Below are positions 12,225 to 34,255 of a DNA stretch of 64,000 nt, one piece after another. The translations under genes were made by a program, and so were the position numbers. Origin of the DNA: Oscheius onirici (taxonomy: Eukaryota > Nematoda > Chromadorea > Rhabditida > Rhabditidae); NCBI GenBank assembly GCA_932521025.1, contig OW051468.1, forward strand, positions 2,108,064 through 2,172,063, in the 5' to 3' direction. Positions within the stretch are counted from its first letter, which is position 1. Every line of letters begins with the position of its first letter. Below the pieces are notes generated by a model, which saw nothing but the letters and a program-made list of their open reading frames with translations, made no database searches and had not been told where the DNA came from.

Positions 12225-12900
12225 GTTCCCTTCTTTTCCCCGAAACGAGTCCTCCTTGTTAAAATTAATTAATTACAGGCATTTGTTTCTTTCTCTCTGT
12301 AAATTTCAGATGCATTCCCCTTCAAAATGTATTAATTGTAACCCTGAAAAAAAGGTAGTTAGACGAACCAAAAAACGAGTAGTTTCCCTCCCCTTTTGCG
12401 GGTATTTTCCCCTCATTTTCACTCCCTTTTTCGTGTAAAAACCCTGTTATAGAGAGCCAATTCATATGTGCTAATGAAGCACTTTTTAAACTGTTTTTCT
12501 TCAATTTATAGATTCTGGGATCTTCCCTGTTCAATTGCCTTGATTTCTGTGTAATTTAGGGAAAAACTGGAGCAGGCAATCGCTTTTTTTCAATTTTTTA
12601 GCCCACCATCCTACTCGGTGTTTCTTTTACGTGTTTAGATATTTTACACCATTTGTTTGCCATGTTGAGCCTGTTTATTGCATTTTGCGTGAAAAACCAG
12701 CCGTAGGAAGTGAAAAATGCTCGAATTTGGCTAGAATTTTTTTGGTTTTGGTCTATTTCAATTCATTTTGTCCTTTCGGGCTTGTAATCTAAGCTCTGGC
12801 GATTACCAGCTCAAACTTTCGATAAAAAGAATTTGAATTTTAGGACCCTTAGACGCCCAATTTTCTCTTCACATTCCTTTTGGATTTTGATGAGCGGTCA
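12225..12900. other. Intergenic region downstream of nepr-1
   Basis: AT-rich sequence with no conserved coding potential; probably the nepr-1 3' UTR followed by the upstream region of the PQ-loop gene. Confidence 0.5.
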
Positions 12901-12902
12901 GC

Positions 12903-12909
12903 TATAAAA
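12903..12909 (+). promoter_or_regulatory. TATA box of the PQ-loop (SLC66A2-like) gene
   Basis: TATAAAA, about 50 bp before a strong splice donor (CAG|GTAAGT at 12952/12953). A short non-coding first exon ending at 12952 and joining the acceptor at 14268 would explain why the first coding exon has a splice acceptor just before its ATG. Confidence 0.6.
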
Positions 12910-12929
12910 GGCTCGCCGTCGGAAAACAA

Positions 12930-12952
12930 CAAGAAGTGGAAGGTAACAACAG
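12930..12952 (+). other. Putative non-coding first exon of the PQ-loop gene
   Basis: Lies 20-25 bp after a TATA box and ends in a consensus donor. The next good acceptor on this strand is TTTTCAG at 14268, 16 bp before the first coding ATG. The left boundary is a guess from TATA spacing. Confidence 0.45.
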
Positions 12953-14268
12953 GTAAGTGACACCTTTCTTATCTTTTGGCTCTGATAAGGCTGAAAATGA
13001 GGGAAAATATGGCCAGTTTGGGCTTATTTTGACCAAAAATGATGCTCATATGGGCGCTGAGAATTATTGATAGACTGAGGTGGGTTTTAGCCTCTTCTCT
13101 TCATTTTTTTTGTCATAGAAACGAGCATATTTTGTTGAAAAATTGATTTCTCTTTGTACTGTTCTCCAGACGGGTATTTTGTGATTCTGTAGCCTTTTTT
13201 TCATCCCGAAACAAAGCAAATTCGGTTTAAAAATGGCTTCAGCAGGTCTAGGGCATGCTATATTGGGATTTCGTGCCAAAAGCATCACCCAAAATCCTAG
13301 TTTCTGCTGCCCAACCCAGACTGGCTAAAGCGAGTCGCATTTAGAATTTTTTTGATAGTTCAGTCTCCAAAAAGCTCATTGTGCTCAAAAGTCTTGTTTT
13401 TTTTGTCCCATTTCTTTCCAATTTTCCCGAGAAGAAAACATGAAAAAAGTAATCGACTTGTTTCCTTCATCCAATCTGCTCTGCTACGTTCCCACCATTA
13501 TTTTGCCCCACTATTCCTAGTCGATGCACTTTTCTTCCTGAAAGTCTTGTCTTTCTCTAATTCCCCCGAACTATACAAACCTCGAAAATAGAATTCATCG
13601 ACAGAGAGAAATGCTGTCGGCTTGCTCATCGCTGTCTCTCGGACTCCCTGTCTCTCTCTGTCGATTTTCCCCATTCTCTGTTTGCCAAATGAGTCAGAGC
13701 TGTACCTTTTTCAGTTCGACAGAGAGAGAGAGAGAGACTTCATCCTATTTTTGTACTTTTTGGGGTCGCAAAACAGCTTTCTTTTGATCTAAAAGAAAAA
13801 ATTAGGCAATTTCTCCGAAGAAATCATGAGGAAAAAACCGGTTTTTCAGTCCACCCCACTGTGTGCCGTGTTTCATAAGTTTGTCCTCGTGGAGGAACTT
13901 ATTTTTCCTACTCAACCCAATTTCTACCCAGCTGTTGTGTTTAGTCCATACGGTCCCTCTAATTATCACTCTTCTCCTCAATCTCGCTTTTAAAAATGAA
14001 GTTTTTTCAGCTCAAAAAGTGGTGCTTTGGTTGACAAAGATTATTAAGAGTTCCTAGACCCTTTTCTTTTTTTTGCGATAAAAAACGAAGTTTTTATAGA
14101 AAAAGGGAGGAATACAGTCCTGAATCTTTTTCTGTCATTCTCATCTTATTCTGCCCTAAATCTGCTGATAAGATTCCGTCTGCTGTTAGTTTATTGACTT
14201 TTCTGTGATTTTCCCCACTGTAAAATGAGGATTGGCAAAAACGACTTTTCTCATTCAAAGATTTTCAG
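12953..14268. other. Long 5' UTR intron of the PQ-loop gene, with GA-rich microsatellites
   Basis: No coding sequence seen. Contains CTGTCTCTCTCTGTCGA and (GA)n stretches at about 13595-13740; otherwise AT-rich. Confidence 0.5.
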
Positions 14269-14284
14269 CACCTCGGAGCCAATC

Positions 14285-26004
<11,720 letters not shown>

Positions 26005-26380
26005 TTTTTGCTCCCTTTTACCCTCACTTTTTGTACATTTTCCTCTACCTATTTTGAACGCGAATTTTCGCTCAAAAGCCCCTCTATAGGTTGTGAAACG
26101 CTGAAAAATTGCAATGTGTGCATAACTCTGAAAAACTGGGTCTCTTTGTCTGTCTCTCTCTCTGTCTTAATTTCTCTATTTCTCTCGCTCTTTGTCCCGT
26201 TTCAGGGAATTTTTACATGTTGAAAATTTTACATACAAAATGAGTTTAAGTCCTCCTCTGTCCCGTTATATGCATCCCGAGATTTGAGCAAGAGATCTTA
26301 TTGATAAAGTTTTATTCTGAGATCACATTTTTGTTGACGCACCCGTGAAACTATCAAATGCTGTTGGAAGAGGAAGAAAA
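26005..26380. other. Short convergent 3' intergenic region
   Basis: Separates the 3' end of the plus-strand PQ-loop gene from the 3' end of the minus-strand orphan gene; presumably both 3' UTRs. Nothing else seen. Confidence 0.6.
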
Positions 26381-29300
26381 CTAGCGGAAGAGACTAGTTA
26401 ACATGGTGGCCAGCCAGGCGTAGCTGAGAGTGAAGACGGCTAGGATCATCTGGAAACGGCTTGATTGATGTTTTGGACCAGGACTGTAAGTCCAGAGGAA
26501 ACTACTGTAGCTATAGTTATTCTGGGAGAGGATAAGTTTGGCAATGGACTGGGCACTTTTCTCCTGTCTCTTGACTGTCCATTGGAAGTGAACCAGTCTC
26601 TGGATGGAAACGAATCTCTAGTGACTGATGCTGTCTCTGTACTCTTGTTTTCTTTTCTCCCGACTACTTACTGATTCAATTTCTTTATTGTCTCCTGACT
26701 ATTGACTTGGAATTTAATCAATTACTGTACACTCTCGACTGATATTTTGCAGGGATGAATCTTATCCCAGCAAAATGCTTTTTTGCCGCTTCTAAACTGC
26801 TCGTGCAACTCGTTTTTTCTTAAATTTGAGGCATTTTCATAAATTGAGCGGGGGGGGGGGGGGCCGGGCCGGCCCCCAAACCAAAAGCGAAACGAGGGCC
26901 GGGCCGGCCCCGTGTTTTAACATACATCCTTTACCCCTCTTCCCTTTTCGCAGGTTTTGTCGAAAATGCTCTTGTTGAGCGGCTGTCGGTCAAATTGAAC
27001 CACTCCATTTTTAATGGCCCGTCTTATTTTGCTTTCGGTTAGATAGTAAAATTTGGTTCAGTAATATTTTATTCAATGACACCTCAGGTTTTGCTCCTTG
27101 TGAGCCCTTTCCTCACCCGCTTAGGATAACAGCAGTTCGAGTTTTCTTCCCATTTTGGGAACTGTGCGGGTTACTGTAAGCTGTAACGTACTCGACACAG
27201 AGGTAAAGGGAAAACCATTGAGCCAACCGGGACACGAACCCTATATTTTTGGTTAACTGTGATCTTACGATAGAATAGAAATGGATTGAGCTCACATCAA
27301 CCTTTTAGAATATCCTTCGTCAAGTTCACTTCCCTCCCTTGATATTCGCTTACCCTAAATTTTACTCACCTGCGGAGCAGCAGCTACATATTTCATCACA
27401 TTGGATGAAGGAGGAGCCGTAGGCAGAATAATGCTCTGCTCTACAGTAATCGTCATCACTGAAGACCTCCTAACCTCGATGTTCCTGCAAATTTAAATCA
27501 GTCTTCCCGCCAAAAGACTACAGTATACCCATTCAAGTCTCTCGGCGTGGTTTTTGGGGTAAACGTTCTGTCAGAAATGTCGCCATCTTCGTTGAAGACG
27601 GCCCGTCGAAGTCGCTTCTCCCGTTCGAGAAGAAGCAGCTCGTTCACGCCTGCAAAAGTACAATAACCCTGGATATAAAAATGTTTATTGGAGAGTCAAA
27701 AATGCGTACTTAGAGGCTGATCCGAAGAGGGTTCCCAACTTGTTGACTGTCGACTAGTTACGGGCAAACCGTGCTCTTCTCGTACTTCTCTCATCAGATC
27801 CGTCATAGACTTGTGCTTTCTGGAAATTGACTGGTTGGGAGGAGACTCTGTGGGAGAACTTTACGTGATGTTAGAGGGTAGTCCAGTGAAAATTTAGGCT
27901 ACTATTCGTACAGGCGGCCAAACTACAGTAACCGCCAAAAAGTCTAGTTCAAACGGACAGTACAGTATCCCATAGCAATCTAAAGTAACGGTTCAAGCTA
28001 CAGTAACCCACCCACAGCCACAGTAGCCTACTAACAGTTAAAGCTACAGTATCCTACACAAGACAGAACTGGGCTGCACTTATCCAATAAGTGGAGGGTA
28101 CTGGTTTAGCCAAAAGTTTCGATCTCTTGCTCATAAAAACTACTGTTATACTGTCGTTTGCACGACCCTAGCGGACAGGAGAAGCGTTTCAAAATGTAAC
28201 AGAATCGTGTCAAGACGTTCTGATTAATGCAAGAACAAAGGTTAGGAGATTTGAGGTGAGTCAAAACTTTATTCACCAAGGTAGTGCAAGGACAGAGAAA
28301 GCATTACATGCTAGGTTTTTTTTGCAAAGCACAGATGAGGTTGTACTCACACTTGTTGGTCACGACTGGTCCTAGCGGTCACGTAGTCGGCTGTAGAGAA
28401 GACTGATCTGGAGGAACTGAAAACAAAATTTCAGATCGAGAGAGTCTGAACTTCAGACGAACGTAGCACTTTTTTGTTCGCCTGCGACCTGAACACGGAC
28501 GTCCGCCCCTCCCAATGTTTGTCCGGCGGACGGACTGTGCGACGAACAGTGGACAAGAACACGGCTCGAACATTTCGGAAAATTTCATTCAAAACAACTT
28601 TTATGGCTAATCAGATGCTTTGCACTTTCAATCAAAGCAATCATCACATACTGATTTGATGAAACGACGGAAAGAGGTCGGGAAATGCCGGTGCTACCGA
28701 AAATTTTAGACTTTAGCAGCAAAAAAGGCGAATTTGTGACTGTTTGTATGGTCCATTTCCAACGAAGAGCGGCACCCATGTTTGCGCGCCAATTTGAAAT
28801 TTCTGGTCTAAATCCGATTTTTGCTACTTCTTTGATTATTAGGTTATTGTTAGCATTTTCTTATATTTTTGACGTTGTAATCAAATTCTACACCTATAAA
28901 AACCTACTTGTCATCAAAAAGATGGGAAAAATAACACTTTTGATGCTCAATTGACATAAAATGACAGTTTTCTCGATAAAACAGCCGTGACGCTCTGAAA
29001 ATGGGTGATTTTCCTCCGGTTTTTACATCAAGTAGGTAAGTTTATACGCTGAGTTCGAAAATGCAGTCAAAAACGAGAAGAAACAGCTAGAAAACTGAAA
29101 ACTCATTAAAGTTGAACAAAATGGAATAAAATACAACGCCGCTGCCGTCATTTTCGAAATTTCGTGTCGAGAACCTCGCGAAAAATCCTTTAAAGAATTG
29201 CCTAAATGCCGCTCTTCGTTGGAAATGGACTATAGTATAGAAAGTGTCCGTGTTCGTCCGTCTTTTTAAGTCTGTTCGAGGCTCGAACAGCGAACACGGA

Positions 29301-29552
29301 CATCCGCTCAATCCTGGTCTGAAACGTACCCAGGAGCATCAAGTTGATCATGGACGTCGACTCCAGTCAAGCGTGGAACTTCTGGAGCCGATTTTGGTCT
29401 GGGAATTGGGATATTGTGGACAGTTAGCTCTTCTCGTCCATTGATACGAATGGTTATGTCGCCTCGGTTGTCGAACTGGAAGATAAAAGAAAAGTCTATC
29501 TGTCACTCACCTCAAACTGCTTCTTTTTCGTATTCTTCGAACAACAACACAT
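26381..29552 (-). CDS. Orphan protein with N-terminal Cys cluster and C-terminal membrane anchor
   Basis: Exons on minus: 29552-29511, 29475-29330, 28416-28351, 27819-27710, 27649-27529, 27484-27370, 26449-26381; 222 aa, phases agree at every junction. Starts MCCCSKNTKKKQFEF: three cysteines next to lysines, the pattern of a palmitoylated N-terminus. Body is hydrophilic: a compact stretch GDITIRINGREELTVHNI (about 18-35), a Pro-rich part, then a helical basic stretch NELLLLEREKRLRRAVF (about 121-137). Ends with one hydrophobic helix MILAVFTLSYAWLATMLTSLFR at the very C-terminus, as in tail-anchored proteins. I do not recognise the family. The start codon lies in an exon that has an acceptor at 29575, so a 5' UTR exon is expected. 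Frame and splice consistency make the gene real; function is unknown. Confidence 0.78.
26850..26920. repeat. G-run and GGGCCGGGCCGGCCCC palindromes
   Basis: A run of 14 G followed by two copies of GGGCCGGGCCGGCCCC about 30 bp apart, in an intron of the orphan gene. Similar GGGCCGGGCC text recurs at 44224-44290. Confidence 0.7.
28466..29315. repeat. Inverted-repeat element in intron of the orphan gene
   Basis: GGTCCATTTCCAACGAAGAGCGGC near 28749-28772 is repeated in inverse at about 29208-29231, and both outer sides carry GAACACGGAC(G/A)TCCGC with GTCCG palindromes (28485-28530; 29240-29310). Exact ends not fixed. Confidence 0.55.
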
Positions 29553-32496
29553 TGGCGCCCAGCCTGTAGACGGTGGCATCAGAAACTCTGAAAAGATACC
29601 AAACTATACAGAGAAGCAGAAAGAACAGAGCCCTGACATCATGTTGTCGTATGAATCTCTGACAAGCGCCGTAAAAGGCTGTGTTCACAACGCGCGTCAT
29701 TTTGATAAGAACAGAAAATATTTGCATCAGGCTACTGGGTCAGAAGGAGAGGAAAAGACCATTTTATAGCAGTCGAACAAAAAATGTAGAGCAATTAGTC
29801 CTGCAGGGCTTGCGTAGACGAGAAATGTAGTTATGTCGAGGGTAAAGCAATTTTACATATATGACACAGAGACAGAGTTCAGTGAGATGAAGAGTACAGA
29901 TAGACAGAAATCTACAGTACAAAAGAAACAGTCCAGGGAGTGTCATTAACTCGAGTCAGAGTCGGTCAGCCTGTGAGTTGCTACGGTAACCGAAGGAGAG
30001 AGAGGACGAGAGCCAATTACCCGGGAACAATTAGACTGGCGGGAAAGCTTTGATATTCACAGAACGAGAGAAACTGGAGAAGTTTGAAGTGGAGGGCGGG
30101 AACAAGTGTTCTCACTTGTTTGAGTGGGGCTGGAGATGAGTAGTTCAGAGAGAGATACTGAGGGTAAGAGAGACAGTAGTAGGGACAGGAACAGGGCCTG
30201 AGACAGGGACAGAAATAGGTGACAGAGACAGTATGAGAAACAGTTACAGTAAGACCGATAGAGTAACAGGGATAAGGGCAGTGACGGTATTGGTAACCGA
30301 GAGGGGAATTAGTGAAAGACAGTAACAGTAAGAGCAGGAACAGTGACAGTCAGAAAGGGAGGAGCTGTATAGGTGATTGAGGAGAGACAGTGAGCGAAAC
30401 AGTGACAGTGAGAAAGGACGGAGCAGTAAAATAACAGAGACGGGAAGGGAGACCGAGAGAATATTAGTGACAGAAGATGTCAGAGAAACAGTAACAGTTA
30501 GAGGGGTAGTATAGGGAGAGAGACGGGGCCAGCATAAATGAAAGAGACAGTCAGAGAAATAGCGCAACCTGTTGATCTCCGCCAATCTTTTGCAAAACAG
30601 TCGAACACAATTCGCGATAAAATGAGGCAAGACCGGAATTTACGGTGCGCCAACAGGCAAAATGGAAAGAGGATTTACAATCAACAATTGGAGAGACAGA
30701 ACACCAGCTGTGTTTACGAGCCGAACCAGGGGAGTGGAAAGAGGGTTGAAGTCTTATCTCGCAGAGAAAACTAGAAGATAAGGTCACAGAGTTGTGGTAA
30801 ATGTCGCCTGAACAAAAAAAAGTGGAGCAGATCAGTTTCGTAGTTGCACGCGAGGTTACAAAGCTGCCCACGAGCTGAGCAGAGAAAGATATGTGACACA
30901 ACTTTTGAAAGGAAAAGATAAGAAAGAGGGCAGGGTTTAAAAATTGCTGGAATGTGCGTGGTTTGAATGAAATTGGGCGGGAAACTATTAGTGACAACAG
31001 GAGCACCAAATTTTGATGTCAATCAGAACTGTCAAAATTTAAGCCGATTTGTGAGGTAAGAATCTCGTAAAACAATGAATTAGCCACAATATTATCTTAT
31101 CGCTACATTCTTTTTGCCGGAAGGAATATTCTGCTTTGGGACTTTCCTGTCGCCATTTTGTAGACATAATAAAGTTATTTTTACTGTGCACATCGGATTG
31201 ACAAAAATTGTATAGAATTAAAAATAAAAAATGTTTGCAATCGTTCGCAAGTTTTTTTTTGTGAAAATAGCTGGTTGATTTCAGCTAAACCAATTGGAAT
31301 ATCCCAAGGAGCTGTGTAAAAAAACCGTATTCTTAAATGTGCTTCTCGTTAGAAAACAGAATACAAACAGAAATAGAAACCTTCAGAGACCAGGTAAACA
31401 TTGCCGACTGGAAAGCAAGTTACCTGGAGAGCTGTCAAAAAGCGTGAGATCGCTGTTGACTTTTGACTGTCTCTCCTACTGCTACGCGAGTAACAGTCTC
31501 TTACAGTTGAAGGGGACTGAGTGACGGTCAGTGAGGGAGAAAGAACCCGCAGGTGTTGACTCAAGAGGACGAATAATCTCTGAGTCAGGCGCCTCTTTTC
31601 TAGGACGAAAAGTGGACGACAAACATGGGCGTGAGGGAAAAATTGTAGGAGTGTTATTTGCAAAGTCGTATTCGTATACCAGCCGACTTCTCCGTCTGAC
31701 GACGTCGTACACCACAACAGAACTTTCCAAGTTTTTCCAAGTTCAAAACTTAATTGTTGCCTAATTTCTCGTGAGGACATAACTTGTTACCTGCGGCTTC
31801 AGAATGCCAAACCATAGAGGGACTTGAAAACAGTGAAAAAGGGATTATTTCGAAAAACAGACGTGGTAGCCGGATTCCTCGCAAAATTTCGATAAAACAG
31901 TTACCCTCAGATTCGCATTTTGACAGTGCAGAAAAGTTGAACAGTTCGAAATTCAATTCGGGCGACCTTAGCATTTTAATAAGAGGACCAGCCGGCATCG
32001 CCGCCTGTCGGCGGCTTTTCTACTTGTGTTTTCTTCTAATCTTTTGATCCCTTCCCCAGTCAACCGATCTCTTCTGATCCTGTCAGGTCTTCTTCCTTCC
32101 CTAACCAATCGGAACCTATTTCATTCTTTCCCAGGGTTCTCATCCCCTCCTAAAGAACTGATACGAATTTTCCTATTTTCTGGCCATACAATCCTTCTCT
32201 GAACTTATACAGATCAACCGGTCCCTTCCAATCCCCTAACGGTTACCGTGACTCTATTTCCTACTCAAAACTATTTAGCAAAAATATTTGGCGAGGAGAG
32301 GAATCGAACCCGGGTCGTCTGGGTAACAGTGGCGACTCTTAACAATACACCAAAATTTCGCGGCCTCGGACAAAAAGACAAATAAAGCCATAGAGACAGC
32401 CACAGACACCATAGCTTTTTTAAAATTTTAGATTTTCAGAAAACAACTGGATCTTCGATCCCGTATCCTGTTGATAACTTGGTCGAGACGCTTTCG
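29553..32496. repeat. Intergenic region with purine-rich GACAGT/AACAGT tract
   Basis: No conserved coding sequence. About 30110-30560 is a long degenerate purine-rich tract on the plus strand (GAGACAGTGACAGTGAGAAA, AACAGTAACAGT variants). The rest is AT-rich. A tRNA-like element lies at 32278-32358. Confidence 0.65.
32278..32358 (-). repeat. tRNA-like SINE copy
   Basis: On the minus strand: AAATTTTGGTGTATTG (box A-like), GGGTTCGATTCCTCTC (box B), TCGCCAAATATTTTTGC (end). Aligns with 22531-22612 on the plus strand. T-stem and acceptor stem do not pair, so it is not a working tRNA. Confidence 0.6.
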
Positions 32497-32568
32497 GCCC
32501 ACGTAGTATAGTGGTTAGTACTCCACGTTGTGGCCGTGGCGACGCTGGTTCGATTCCAGCCGTGGGCA
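32497..32568 (+). tRNA. tRNA-His (anticodon GTG)
   Basis: The acceptor stem GCCCACG/CGTGGGC pairs fully and is followed by A73. The anticodon arm CCACG-TTGTGGC-CGTGG has anticodon GTG at positions 34-36. Box A (TAGTATAGTGGTTAGTA) and box B (GGTTCGATTCC) are intact, and the T-arm GCTGG/CCAGC pairs. A T-run begins 7 bases after the 3' end as Pol III terminator. No intron. The genomic base before position 1 is G, the base added at -1 to every tRNA-His; eukaryotes usually add it after transcription. Confidence 0.97.
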
Positions 32569-32626
32569 ACTGTTTTTGCCTTTTTTGCAAATAAAATTCA
32601 TTTTTCTATTTAAAAAGAAAATCATT

Positions 32627-34226
32627 TCAGTCTTCATTTTTAACCAACACATTTCTTTCAGCTCCCTTCTTCGAGCACAAGAATATCAAGTTTCCTGTGA
32701 GTACAGTCAAGAAAAAGATCATGAAAACGATGTGAATCTTCTTCACAACCTTGTAGCTCCAGCTTGTTCTATAAACGTGCTTTATTTAAAACAAAACCTA
32801 ACTGCTCACGCTGATCTTTTCTTTTTTATGAGCTTTCCCTCCGCTTTTCCAGTGATCAAGACCGCGAGACAGCTCAGTGTCAAGGCAAAGAGGTTCAACA
32901 GGACGTAGAGAGCTGAAAACGAAAAAAAATAACCAGCAGCACAAATAACCCACATAAAATTGGTAATTGATTAGTCCTTGGCATTTCTTGAGTCGTTATT
33001 TGCAGAATCAAAACCATTGCGAGGATGCCAGCATATCCAAGATTCAGTTTTTCCATGTAGTTGTTGCACGTGATTTTAGACCAGAATAGACCTGCCAGAC
33101 AGAGAAACACAAGTACATAGGAGGGAATTATGATCAAGACGACGTAATAGGTGTCACTGCGACGAAGTTTGAAGACGAAATTTACCTAAAACATGAATAT
33201 GAGAAAGGAAAATATCTTTTCACTAGTTTCATCACATCACTCTCCGTAAAATATATATAAAAGTGGTGGTGGCAATAAATTTTGAGCAACGATTGGCTTC
33301 ACCAGGACTACAAAAATCGTGAATACATAAAAAAATCTCTTTACCTCTGAGTACGTCCAATTGTGCAAGTCCTCATGATATTTCAGATACCAGATATCTT
33401 TGCCAATAGCCGCCCAAGCGTTACTGCTCATGATGCCGACATTGTAACTTGGATCGAAAGCTGCCACCAGCGCCATCTCTTTGTCTATACTATGATAACA
33501 AGAGTACTTGGCAAAACAAATCTGATCGTCAAAAGGAAAATTGGTCATCTAAAAATAACATTTTCGTTCTTGGATCAGAAAAACACACGTCCAGCTCACA
33601 ATTGTAGTTGATAATAGCTGAACTCAGTAGGTCAACTTTCCCATTCGAATAGAGGACAACTTGCTGTCTTTCCGGTGGAACACCCCACTCAAAATGAGCT
33701 CTATAACTAGTTGTACTTTTTCTCGCATTTTCTTACGTGTCATAAGCTACGACATCTGGAGTCCAGACACGATGTCTACTGGTCATAATTTGTTTAATCC
33801 CGTCAAAATCGGCAGGATTCCACTTGAGCCGGTGATCCATCCATTCTAGATAAGTATCAATGATGACGGAAATTGTTTCGCCTGGCTCATCCTAGAAAAC
33901 AATGTCAAAAATTACGGTAGAAACAAACAATATTCAACAGGTTACTGTACATGAGGGTGATATTGATTTTTTGAACCTTTGGCTCAGCTGTCGGGTCGTA
34001 CCGGACTGAAACATGATCAGGATTAGTGAATACATTGATTCTACCTCGTGTATAAGTAGCGGGTAATTCGGGATCATAATCTTTAAAAATATGTTTGAAT
34101 AGCTTTGCCTCTGCTGCTAAAAACTCGTCCATACTTTCTGAATCCGTCTAGCTTGAGCAGCCTTTGATAGTTACCTGTCTTCACGCAGGACAGTAGGATG
34201 ACCACGGAAATAGGGACATGAAGCAT
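32627..34226 (-). CDS. Cys-loop ligand-gated ion channel subunit A (LGC/nicotinic-like)
   Basis: Exons on minus: 34226-34175, 34137-34045, 34005-33929, 33891-33737, 33700-33589, 33548-33345, 33185-32954, 32912-32810, 32768-32627; 389 aa. Signal peptide MLHVPISVVILLSCVKTG. The extracellular domain has NLLNIDEPGETI, YLEWMDHRLKWNP and VWTPDVVAYD; the Cys-loop is CELDMTNFPFDDQIC with 13 residues between cysteines. TM1-TM3 follow (YYVVLIIIPSYVLVFLCLAG; LNLGYAGILAMVLILQI; SLYVLLNLFALTLSCLAV), a very short TM3-TM4 loop, and TM4 (IHIVFMIFFLTVLTGNLIFL). The Glu before M2 (YMEKLNLG) suits a cation channel. No vicinal Cys pair in loop C, so it is not a classical nicotinic alpha subunit. The TM4 exon joins by a 41-bp intron. 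Paralogue of the gene 29 bp upstream; co-transcription likely. Confidence 0.93.
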
Positions 34227-34255
34227 CTAAACAAACAAGACTAGTTATATTTTAT
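34227..34255 (-). promoter_or_regulatory. 29-bp intercistronic gap between the two channel genes
   Basis: Read on minus: the TGA stop overlaps AATAAA, and TTGTTTAG lies directly before the next ATG. Poly(A) signal and trans-splice acceptor-like site are thus almost superimposed. Confidence 0.6.

Noticed and set aside
27215..27285. Further tRNA-like element (minus strand)
   Set aside because: Has GGGTTCGTGTCCC but alignment with the other copies is too weak to annotate with confidence.
29580..29727. N-terminal extension of the orphan gene with a membrane helix (LFFLLLCIVWYLF)
   Set aside because: The open frame crosses the acceptor at 29575 in a different frame from the spliced coding sequence, so it is more likely 5' UTR or intron.
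30244..31022. Several overlapping minus-strand frames in the intergenic region
   Set aside because: Composition follows the repeat tract (Ser/Leu/Val-rich low complexity) and there are no splice-linked partners.
32278..32358. A second tRNA gene beside tRNA-His
   Set aside because: Box B is good, but acceptor, T and anticodon stems do not pair; it fits the SINE-like family better.
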